Assembly (NCBI GenBank): GCA_958296295.1
Contig: OY282460.1
Span: 434,001 to 498,000, forward strand
Source of the DNA: an uncultured Pseudomonadales bacterium
GTDB lineage: Bacteria; Pseudomonadota; Gammaproteobacteria; Pseudomonadales; Azotimanducaceae
Direction of reading: 5' to 3'
Length of the DNA stretch: 64,000 bases
Below are positions 9,197-16,795 of this stretch, piece after piece. The notes below the pieces were generated by a model. That model did not search any database. It had not been told where the DNA came from and was given only the letters and a program-made list of their open reading frames with translations. Within the stretch, counting starts at the first letter, position 1. Each line of letters opens with the position of its first letter. Made by a program: the position numbers and the translations under genes.

Positions 9197-10801
9197 ATGA
9201 ACGCCGAAACGCCCCGCGACCGGACGACAGCGCGGCGGCTGTTTGCGCTCGTCGCCGTGGCCGTCCTGTGGCTCTTGGTTGCCAAGGCGGAAGCCCCGGC
9301 CGGCGCCGCGCCGGCGAAGGCGGCGTCTGTCCCCGCCTTTGCGGAAGCCCGCGAATCGCCCAAGAACCAGACGGCGGACCTCCGAGAAGCGCATTGGCCG
9401 CTCTCCAGTCCAGAACTTCAACACGACCCCGCCGCGCTCCCTCCGGCCAAAGTTCTCGGCAACCTGCGATGCCGGATGGCGACCGGGCGGCGGGCCGCCA
9501 GCGACTTGGCGGTTGTGGTCCTGCCGCACGAGACCGGGGCCCGATTCGCGGTGGTGGACGGCAGCGGCGCGGTGGCCGGAGGCACGCTGCCGTTCGTGCC
9601 AAACCGCTACAAGCTCGGCAGGCGCGAAGACGGCACACCCTTGATCGGGCTGGCCGCCCTTCTTCCAAGACACGACACGTTTCTCCCGCCGGTGCCGCTC
9701 CGTGTCGAAGCCGACCGCGGACATCGCCGCCGCGACAAGAAGCCGCGCCCGATGGATTCGCCGGAGCCGCTGCGCGTCTACTTGGGCGATCACGTGGTCT
9801 ACGAGACCGAGAAAACCTGGGACTTCCTCGTGGCGGACGACGCCTCTTCCTTCGCGGTTCACGAACCGCTGGGCGGCGAGGCCTCCCGGCTGCTCGTGCG
9901 CAGTCTGGATCTCGGCACGGAGCGGCACTTCGATCTGGACACCCGCGTCAGGCCGATCTACATGTACGCGAATCCGTATTCCACCGCGTATTCGTTGGAC
10001 AACACGGAGATCATGTTTTGACCTTCACACGCCGACGCCTTGGGTAGACCTTCACACTTCAAAGCCTTGGGTAGAGGGATCTATTGGTTCTACCCGGTGG
10101 GCGACGGGTCGCCTCGGGTCGTCACCGTGGAGGAGGATGTCAGGAGCGCCGTGCTCGTCTCGAGTCGGGAGGGCTACTTTGCGGGCTCCCCGCAAGACTT
10201 GGTATCGGACTCGCTGCCGGAAGAACACCGCAGTGTGTGGCAAATCACCAAACGCCGGTTCGACGTCGCCGGCGGCACGGCGGTGGTGTGGCGCCGCGGA
10301 CTGGATGTCAGCTTGTTCCACGGCACCATGTTCGTGTCGGACAACGGCAAGTGGCTGGGCGTGAGCGGCTGGGACTTCCACGCCTTGAACACGCGGAACG
10401 GCGACACGGTGTTCAGCTACCCCAAGATGGACCACTTGGAGCGGCAAGTGGCTTCGCTGATCGACGCCGTTGGCCCGGACGCGTCGCAATCGGACTTGGG
10501 CCGTCTGGACCGCATATCCTTCAAGGGCGACCGCATGATGTTCTTCCGGGTATTCGGGCTGCGGCAATGCTACGGCGATGGCGTCCGCTACCGGAGGTGC
10601 ATGAGAGGGCTTCGGAAGACCGGCCGCTTCATGACCGTGTACGACGTGTACGACATGAAGACCATCACGCCGGACGCGCCGGCCTCCTTTCGGGCCGAGA
10701 CATACGAAGACACCGATTGCATGCCGGGTGACACACGTCTGGGCGGACTGCGAGACGACAACGGAACACTGGTCTACTTCCGCGGCACAGGGGCGCGGTA
10801 G
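9197..10801 (+). pseudogene. exported protein gene split by in-frame TGA inside a 27-bp tandem duplication
   Basis: Two open stretches, 9197-10021 and 10022-10801, share one frame and are separated only by TGA at 10019-10021. The first half has an N-terminal signal/anchor (RRLFALVAVAVLWLLVAKA) and ends ...YSLDNTEIMF-stop. The second has no proper start: its first usable codon is a TTG inside a repeat, and it continues as a beta-rich sequence (GIYWFYPVGDGSPRVVTVEED, FHGTMFVSDNGKWLGVSGWD). Across the stop lies a 27-bp direct duplication whose second copy has AGA (Arg) where the first has TGA. The simplest reading is one roughly 530-residue secreted protein broken by duplication and an A-to-T change. 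A truncated 274-residue product is possible. The family is not recognised. Confidence 0.65.
10019..10072 (+). repeat. 27-bp tandem duplication spanning a premature stop
   Basis: Unit 1 (10019-10045) and unit 2 (10046-10072) match at 22 of 27 positions. They translate as stop-PSHADALG and R-PSHFKALG. The unit length is nine codons, so the duplication itself keeps the frame, and only the first base of unit 1 (T instead of A) creates the stop. Confidence 0.9.
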
Positions 10802-11050
10802 TCCAGTTGCCAGAACCCAAGAAGGGCACGAGCTTCGACCGATCTTCCGGCTGTTTTCGTCAACGATTTCTGGAGCCCGCGACCGCGGCAGCTGTGAACG
10901 AGACCCCTCGTTACGTCCTTGAAGCATGAACCGTCACCGCACAGGCGAACCGCCTAGCGGAATCTCCACATCCCCACGCGGATACGTCCGAATCTGACGC
11001 ATCCACACGGTAAGCTCTCTCCATATCGACACCTCACGACGGAGAAAACC

Positions 11051-13225
11051 ATGCTGACCGGCTATGAACATCGCCTGATCTTCCGCTATCTCGCGAACCT
11101 CGCTTCGTGCCTTCACCACCGGGACCCGGAAGCGAAGGAGTTGGTCGCGTGGGTCGCCTCCAATGGCCGCCGCACGGTGGTCGGAAGCAGACGGAAGGCG
11201 CCCCGGCAGATCGCCGGAATAGGGCGGCGGTCCCGTGCGCTTCCGTCGAACCTGGGCCGCATGCGCCTAGACCTCGATGACCTCCTGGCCCCCGAGCACT
11301 TCAGGGACAACGAAGATGGCGCGAAAGGGCTGACCAGGAAGCAATGGAGCAGCCTCGGAGAGGCCCTGCGGAGCAAGTGTTCCGCGGCGACATCCGTGCG
11401 TGATCCGACGGCGATGCGGCTCCGTTCTCTTGGCAGGGCGACGGGCCTCTCGCGAACGGATGGCGCTATTCTGGAACTCATGCTGCGCTACCAGACGCAG
11501 CCGATCATCGAATCGATGATCGACAGCGTTTTCGAGCAAGTTTCGTACAGGAGCAGCAGCCCCTTCAATGTCAGGGGCACCGCGCTGTCCGCCCTGCTCG
11601 GCGTATCGGGCAATACGATCCTCGCCCGCCTCCGGGCGGATGCGCCTCTCGTGCGGTCGGGGCTCGTGTGCGTCGACGGCGGCGATGGCGAACTCACGGT
11701 GGTCCACCGGCTGCACCGCTTGGCCACCGTTTCCGGCGGCGCGGGGTTCGACGTGAACGGCCTGCTTCTGGGACAGGCATCGCCGAGCGAGCTCGAGTGG
11801 TCGGACTACGACCACCTCGGGCACGACCGCGACCACGTCGAACGGTTGCTCCAAGGTGCCATCGAGACCGGCGCGCCGGGCGTGAACATCCTCCTGTACG
11901 GTCCCCCGGGAACCGGCAAGACCGAGTTCTGCAAGGTGCTGGCGGCACGGCTCGGTGTAACCCTCCACAGCGTCGGGGAAGCGGACGAAGACGGCGACGA
12001 GCCCCACCGCAACCAAAGGCTGCAAGAGCTCCGGCTCGCCCAGCGCCTGATCGCCGGGGGCCGCCGCTCGCTCCTCCTCTTCGATGAAATGGAAGACCTG
12101 CTTTCGGGTTCCGTCGCGGGCTTGGGCATGCTCGGGCAGTTGCTCTCTCCCGGCCCTCGCGGGCCGCGGGCCGGCGGCTCGAAGGTGTTCATGAACCGGC
12201 TGCTGGAGGAAGCGCCGGCGCCGACCCTGTGGACCATCAACGATCCCCGGGCGGTGGACCGCGCCATCCTGCGCCGCATGATGTTCGCCTTGGAGTTGCG
12301 GCTGCCGCCGCCCAAGGTGAGGGCGCGGGTCTGGACGCGGCAGCTTGCCCACCACGGCATCGAGGCGGGGCCGGACGATGCGTTCTCGCTGGCGCGGGAG
12401 TTCGAGGCGACCCCTGGCGTGGCGGCCGGGGCCACCGCCGCGGCGCGGCTCGGTGGCGGCGACCTTGCCGCGGTGCGCCGCGGCGTGCGCAGCCTGTCCC
12501 GGGTGCTGGGCAGCGAAAAGCCGCCGCAGGCGACGCCGGCCCGGTACGACCTCGCGCTCATCCGGGCCGACACCGATCCGGTGAAGCTCGCGGACCGGCT
12601 CGCAAGCAGTGGCGAGCGGCGTTTCTCCCTTTGCCTGCAAGGGCCGCCGGGCACGGGCAAGAGCGCGTTCGTGCGCTACCTTGCCGAGCGCCTCGGCGTG
12701 GAGGTCGTGCAGAAGCGGGCGTCGGATCTGATGTCGATGTGGGTCGGCCAGACCGAGCAGCAGATCGCCGCCGCGTTCGCGGAAGCGCGCGACAGCGGCG
12801 CCTTCCTCGTCTTCGACGAGGCGGATTCGCTGCTCTCGGACCGGCGTTTCGCGCAGCGAAGCTGGGAGATCAGCCAAGTGAACGAGATGCTGACGTGGAT
12901 GGAGAGCCATCCCGCGCCCTTCGCCTGCACGACAAACTACGGCACGCATCTCGATCCGGCGACGCTACGGCGTTTCGTGTTCAAGGTGACGCTGGACTAC
13001 TTGGGGCCGGAGCAGGCGCGAGTGGCGTTCCGGGGCTACTTCGGGCTTGAGCCCCCGGCCGGAGTCGTGGCCCTCACCGTCCTGACCCCCGGCGATTTCG
13101 CGGTGGTACGCAGGAAAGCCGAGGTGCTGGGCTGCCTTGACGACCCGGAAGCGCTCGCCACCATGCTGCGCGCCGAATGCGACGCCAAGCCGGACAGCCC
13201 GCAGACGATCGGTTTTCGGGCGTAG
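11051..13225 (+). CDS. tandem double-AAA ATPase, first gene of a putative defence cassette
   Basis: A 724-residue protein with ATG 11051 preceded by ACGGAG. Residues 1-230 are helical without a recognised domain. Two AAA modules follow. Module 1 has Walker A GPPGTGKT at 284-291, Walker B LLLFDEMED with Asp345-Glu346, and an Arg-rich sensor/finger stretch NDPRAVDRAILRRMMF. Module 2 has Walker A GPPGTGKS at 531-538, Walker B FLVFDEADS with Asp589-Glu590, and DPATLRRFVFKVTLDYL. Both sites look ATPase-competent. It leads a same-strand set followed 185 bases later by a WYL regulator and two nuclease-like genes, so a remodelling or sensing motor in an anti-phage or anti-plasmid system is a fair inference. 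It could also be a general AAA chaperone. Confidence 0.8.
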   Translation: MLTGYEHRLIFRYLANLASCLHHRDPEAKELVAWVASNGRRTVVGSRRKAPRQIAGIGRRSRALPSNLGRMRLDLDDLLAPEHFRDNEDGAKGLTRKQWSSLGEALRSKCSAATSVRDPTAMRLRSLGRATGLSRTDGAILELMLRYQTQPIIESMIDSVFEQVSYRSSSPFNVRGTALSALLGVSGNTILARLRADAPLVRSGLVCVDGGDGELTVVHRLHRLATVSGGAGFDVNGLLLGQASPSELEWSDYDHLGHDRDHVERLLQGAIETGAPGVNILLYGPPGTGKTEFCKVLAARLGVTLHSVGEADEDGDEPHRNQRLQELRLAQRLIAGGRRSLLLFDEMEDLLSGSVAGLGMLGQLLSPGPRGPRAGGSKVFMNRLLEEAPAPTLWTINDPRAVDRAILRRMMFALELRLPPPKVRARVWTRQLAHHGIEAGPDDAFSLAREFEATPGVAAGATAAARLGGGDLAAVRRGVRSLSRVLGSEKPPQATPARYDLALIRADTDPVKLADRLASSGERRFSLCLQGPPGTGKSAFVRYLAERLGVEVVQKRASDLMSMWVGQTEQQIAAAFAEARDSGAFLVFDEADSLLSDRRFAQRSWEISQVNEMLTWMESHPAPFACTTNYGTHLDPATLRRFVFKVTLDYLGPEQARVAFRGYFGLEPPAGVVALTVLTPGDFAVVRRKAEVLGCLDDPEALATMLRAECDAKPDSPQTIGFRA

Positions 13226-13395
13226 GCGGCAATGCTGCGGACGCGAATGCTCCCAGGGGCGGAAGGGGTCTGCGAGGTGCTAGGCCCCACGCTCCAAGGG
13301 TGCCGAAACGCTTCTCTCGCCTGACGTCAGCCCGTTTCGTGGCGTGACATGATGATGCAGGCGACGGTGATCGACGGTCGCAATCGCGAAGGGCG

Positions 13396-13402
13396 AAGGA
13401 GG
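13396..13402 (+). promoter_or_regulatory. strong ribosome binding site for the WYL gene
   Basis: AAGGAGG lies eight bases before ATG 13411, close to the ideal Shine-Dalgarno sequence. It fixes the start and suggests efficient independent translation of the regulator. Confidence 0.7.
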
Positions 13403-13410
13403 GCGACAGG

Positions 13411-14427
13411 ATGCGCTACGAAGGCCTGAAGGACATCTTGGACTTGGCCGTTCGCCTCCAAGGCGCATACGGCGGGTTGACGCTGGACGACATCCAAGCC
13501 GAATTTTCGATCAGCCGGCGCACTGCCGAGCGGCGGCGGGATGCCGTCGAGGCGGCCTTCGGGCCGCTGGAATGCTTGGATCAGGGCGACGGGAAGCGGC
13601 ATTGGCGGTTGCGTTCGGACGCCTTGCGCCGGCTCGTCTCCGTCTCGGCGGAAGAACTGGTGGGGCTCGAAGCCGCCGCCGCGGCCTTGGACGGGCGCGC
13701 CGGCCTCGGCGAGCGCGCGGCCATGCTCCGCAAGCTGGCCACCAAGCTGCAAGCCACTTTGCGCGCGGATTCGCAGGCGCGGATGGAATCCAAACTCGAA
13801 GTGCTGGTGCAGGCCGAGGGCTTGGCGATGCGCCCCGGCCCGAGCGAGCGCCTCGACCAAGGCCTGCTCGCCCTCCTGCGCGAAGCCATCACCACCTGCC
13901 GGGTGGCCGAGTTCCGCTATTTGGCCCAATCGACGAGGCAGAGTAGCTGGCAGCGGGTTCGGCCCTACGGCCTGCTCTATGGGAACCGCACCCACTTGGT
14001 GGGGAGGAAAGAGCAGGTCGATGAGCCGCGGCTGTGGCGCCTTGCGAACATGAGCGAGGCCCGGATAACCGATGAGGCGTTCGCGCGGGATCCGGCGTTC
14101 GACTTGCAGCGCTACGCAGAGCGTTCGTTCGGCACCTACCAGGAAAAGCCGGTCAACGTGGTGCTGCGCTTTGATGCCAAGGCGGCACGGGATGCCGCGG
14201 CCTTCCGCTTCCATCCGAACCAGAGCGTCGAGAAGAACGAAGACGGCTCGCTGATGGTACGCTTCAAGGCCGGCGGCATTGACGAGATGTGCTGGCACTT
14301 GGTGACGTGGGGCGAGAGCGTGACGGTGGAGAAGCCCGCCCGTCTCCGCCGGCGTCTGACCGCGATGTGCGCGTCGCTCGCGGCGCATCATGGCCTAAAT
14401 GGAGGAGAACTACCGTGTCGAACTTGA
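13411..14427 (+). CDS. WYL-domain transcriptional regulator
   Basis: A 338-residue protein. The N-terminus is a winged helix (LTLDDIQAEFSISRRTAERRRDAVEAAF, residues 25-55), followed by a linker, a WYL domain around residues 160-225 (FRYLAQSTRQSSWQRVRPYGLLYGNRTHLVGR) and a C-terminal WCX-like extension. WYL regulators bind nucleic-acid or nucleotide ligands and commonly control CRISPR, BREX and other defence loci. This one sits between an AAA ATPase and two nuclease-like genes. It overlaps the next gene by 13 bases, implying translational coupling. It probably represses or activates the cassette in response to infection (inference). Confidence 0.88.
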   Translation: MRYEGLKDILDLAVRLQGAYGGLTLDDIQAEFSISRRTAERRRDAVEAAFGPLECLDQGDGKRHWRLRSDALRRLVSVSAEELVGLEAAAAALDGRAGLGERAAMLRKLATKLQATLRADSQARMESKLEVLVQAEGLAMRPGPSERLDQGLLALLREAITTCRVAEFRYLAQSTRQSSWQRVRPYGLLYGNRTHLVGRKEQVDEPRLWRLANMSEARITDEAFARDPAFDLQRYAERSFGTYQEKPVNVVLRFDAKAARDAAAFRFHPNQSVEKNEDGSLMVRFKAGGIDEMCWHLVTWGESVTVEKPARLRRRLTAMCASLAAHHGLNGGELPCRT

Positions 14428-15029
14428 TCGAGTTACTTAAGTCGTTCAATCGAAAGGAACGATTCATTTTGTTGGAAAAGGCACTGGATACGTTCCGGCT
14501 CTCCGACGACTTTAGAAAGGAGCTAGGAGATCACCTCGGGCTTGAAATTCCAGATTGTGCGTATGTTGCGATGGACTATCACATTGGCTGGATCCAGATG
14601 GCTGTTTACCTGGAGAACAACGGTGAAGTGCAGAGGAACTGTATTCCTATCACAGAAAAAATCATAGGAATCAATGACAACCAGCAAGACGTCGATTTGC
14701 TAGTGGCCTTTACGGAGGAATCCGTAACACATCTCGTTCTTATCGAAGCAAAGGCCGACACGCCGTGGGACTATGGCCAGCTAGATGGCAAAGTCAAGAG
14801 ATTACAGAGCATCCCCCAAAGCGACACCCTAAAGTTGTATTTTGTTCTGATGTCTCCGAGACCACTTCCTGATCCTAACCGCATCGAGTGGGAAGCCTGG
14901 ATGAAAAAGGACGGCCATATACCGTATATACAGCTTCCCCTGCCGTCAAATCTTTGCAAGATTACACGTTGGAACAAACGTGAATTGCCAAAGGGAGAAT
15001 ATGAGTATTACAAAATTGAGCCAAGGTAG
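14415..15029 (+). CDS. small PD-(D/E)XK nuclease-like protein, AT-rich
   Basis: A 204-residue protein. GTG 14415 has GGAGGAG seven bases upstream; longer in-frame starts would lie inside the WYL gene. The core QDVDLLVAF (Asp92, Asp94), HLVLIEAKAD (Glu111, Lys113) and downstream YGQLDGKVKRL fit a PD-(D/E)XK nuclease fold with a QxxxY-like helix. The N-terminus (NLIELLKSFNRKERFILLEKAL) resembles proteins whose function is not described. Composition is strikingly AT-rich compared with both neighbours, indicating recent transfer or a different origin within the cassette. It is likely the effector nuclease or a nuclease-fold accessory of the system (inference). Confidence 0.6.
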   Translation: MSNLIELLKSFNRKERFILLEKALDTFRLSDDFRKELGDHLGLEIPDCAYVAMDYHIGWIQMAVYLENNGEVQRNCIPITEKIIGINDNQQDVDLLVAFTEESVTHLVLIEAKADTPWDYGQLDGKVKRLQSIPQSDTLKLYFVLMSPRPLPDPNRIEWEAWMKKDGHIPYIQLPLPSNLCKITRWNKRELPKGEYEYYKIEPR

Positions 15030-15037
15030 AAGAGAAA

Positions 15038-16528
15038 TTGTTGGACTCCCGCCTCTCCAAATCCTCCTACCAGAACGGCAAGCAGTGCCATCTGCGCCTT
15101 TGGCACCACTTCCACGCCCGCGATCTCGCTACCCCGGACGACGACGCCAAGCAGCTCGTCTTCGACACCGGCCACGAAGTGGGCGAGCTTGCCTGCAAGC
15201 GCTACCCCGGCGGGTATTCAATCGCGCACGATCACAAGCATCAGCAGGAGGCGCTCGAAGAGACGCGGCGGGTCGTTGATGCGGCCACGGCGCCAGCGCT
15301 CTTTGAGGCGGCGTTTGAGCATGAGCATGTCTTCGTCCGGGCCGATGTGCTCGAACGCCTGCCGGAAGGTGGTTGGCGGTTGGTGGAGGTGAAGTCCACC
15401 GCCAATCTCAAGGACGTCTTCGTACCGGACGTCGGCGTGCAGCTATGGGTGCTGCGCGGCGCCGGCTTGGATGTGCGGGAGGCCGGGGTGCTCACCTTGG
15501 ACCGGGATTATGTCTACGATGGCGTCCAGCTGGATGTGAACGCCCTGTTCAAGCTGCATCCCGTCCTCGATAAAGCCACATTACTGTTGAAGGACATCGG
15601 CGGGGAAACGCGGGAAATGCGGGCCATGCTCGCCCAATCGGAAGCGCCCGCCATCGCCGCCGGCAAACAGTGCGTCAAGCCCTACCCTTGCCCGTACTAC
15701 GCGCACTGCACCCGCGACCTGCCCCGGCCGGCCCACGGCATTGGCGAGTTGCCGTCGCTTAGCAAGACCAAGCGCCGCAAGTTGGACGAGGCCGGCATCG
15801 ACGAAATCAAAGACATCCCAGACAGTTTTGCCCTCAACCATCTGCACCAGATCGTGCGCACCGCGGTGCTGCAAGGGCGCATCCAAATACACGGCAATCT
15901 GCGGGAAGCGCTGGCCGCCATCAAGCCGCCGGTGCGCCACTTGGATTTCGAGACTTTCGCCCCGGCCATCCCTCGCTTCGCCGGCACCCGGCCCTATGGC
16001 ACTATCCCCTTCCTGTTCTCCGTACATACGGAGCACGACGGGCAGCCGCCCGCCCATGCGGACTATCTGCACGAAGGGGACGACGACCCGCGCCCCATGT
16101 TCGCCGAACGCCTGCTGGACGCCCTTGGCGAAGAAGGAGCCATCTGCGTCTACTCACCCTACGAGGCGCGAATGCTGCGGGAACTGGCGGCGGCGGTTCC
16201 GCGGCGGGCGAAAGCGCTTGCCGGTATTGAAGCGCGGCTTTTCGACTTGCTGCCGGTGGTGCGCAACTGCTGCTACCACCCGGATTTCCGCGGCTCCTTT
16301 TCCCTCAAGAGCGTGCTGCCGGCCCTCGCGCCGGGCCTAGGTTACGACGACTTGGCCATAGCCGATGGCCAGATGGCCGCCGCCCTCTACCAGCGCGCCC
16401 TCGCCGACGACAACTTGGCGGAGCGCCAACAAACCTTCGCGGCGCTGCGCGCCTATTGCAAACGGGATACTTTGGCGACGCTGGAGTTGCGCAGAGCGCT
16501 GACCGCATTGGCCCTCCCCGCCGTTTGA
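15038..16528 (+). CDS. DUF2779 protein: Cas4-like Fe-S nuclease fused to DEDD-type exonuclease domain
   Basis: A 496-residue protein starting at TTG 15038 (or TTG 15041), just before the family-typical SKSSYQNGKQCHLRLW. The N-terminal half is a RecB/Cas4-like nuclease: VFVRADVLERL (Asp103) and RLVEVKSTANLKD (Glu117, Lys119), with four cysteines (Cys17, Cys212, Cys218, Cys224) spaced as in Cas4/AddB iron-sulfur nucleases. The C-terminal DUF2779 half has RHLDFETFAPAIP (Asp303, Glu305) and a late CKRDTLATLELR, as in DEDD exonucleases. It would process DNA ends. It follows the PD-(D/E)XK gene by eight bases and closes the cassette. DUF2779 proteins also occur alone, so membership in one system is inferred from layout. 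Confidence 0.8.
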   Translation: MLDSRLSKSSYQNGKQCHLRLWHHFHARDLATPDDDAKQLVFDTGHEVGELACKRYPGGYSIAHDHKHQQEALEETRRVVDAATAPALFEAAFEHEHVFVRADVLERLPEGGWRLVEVKSTANLKDVFVPDVGVQLWVLRGAGLDVREAGVLTLDRDYVYDGVQLDVNALFKLHPVLDKATLLLKDIGGETREMRAMLAQSEAPAIAAGKQCVKPYPCPYYAHCTRDLPRPAHGIGELPSLSKTKRRKLDEAGIDEIKDIPDSFALNHLHQIVRTAVLQGRIQIHGNLREALAAIKPPVRHLDFETFAPAIPRFAGTRPYGTIPFLFSVHTEHDGQPPAHADYLHEGDDDPRPMFAERLLDALGEEGAICVYSPYEARMLRELAAAVPRRAKALAGIEARLFDLLPVVRNCCYHPDFRGSFSLKSVLPALAPGLGYDDLAIADGQMAAALYQRALADDNLAERQQTFAALRAYCKRDTLATLELRRALTALALPAV

Positions 16529-16795
16529 CGGCGTGCATGGAGCGCTCGGCGGCGCTGGACTGAGCCCAGTCGAGCCGCTGCAAGCGCTTGCCCGCGGTTG
16601 CGCTGGTCTGTATGGTGGCTCGGTCTTACGCCTTCGCCTCGCAGCCCGCCCAGATCCGCCGCGGGCCGCCATGCGGTGGCGATGGTTTAGCGTTCCGGGA
16701 GGGCTACCGATGCTTGGGCAGGAGCAGCCGATGCTATGGCCGGGCAGTCGGTCAGCCGGTCTCAACCGTCGCGGCGCAAGCGGGTTCTAGCGTCT
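16529..16795. other. gap between accessory cassette and nuoG
   Basis: These 267 bases hold no recognisable gene and no trace of nuoF, which normally precedes nuoG. No strong Shine-Dalgarno or terminator was seen. This is the likely junction between the acquired cassette and the complex I operon. Confidence 0.5.

Noticed and set aside
7901..9928. Long minus-strand open frame antisense to the LLM gene
   Set aside because: The plus-strand LLM protein is unmistakable; the antisense product has no domain and biased composition.
16529..16795. Possible nuoF remnant before nuoG
   Set aside because: All three plus frames were read; none shows the FMN, NADH or 4Fe-4S motifs of NuoF.
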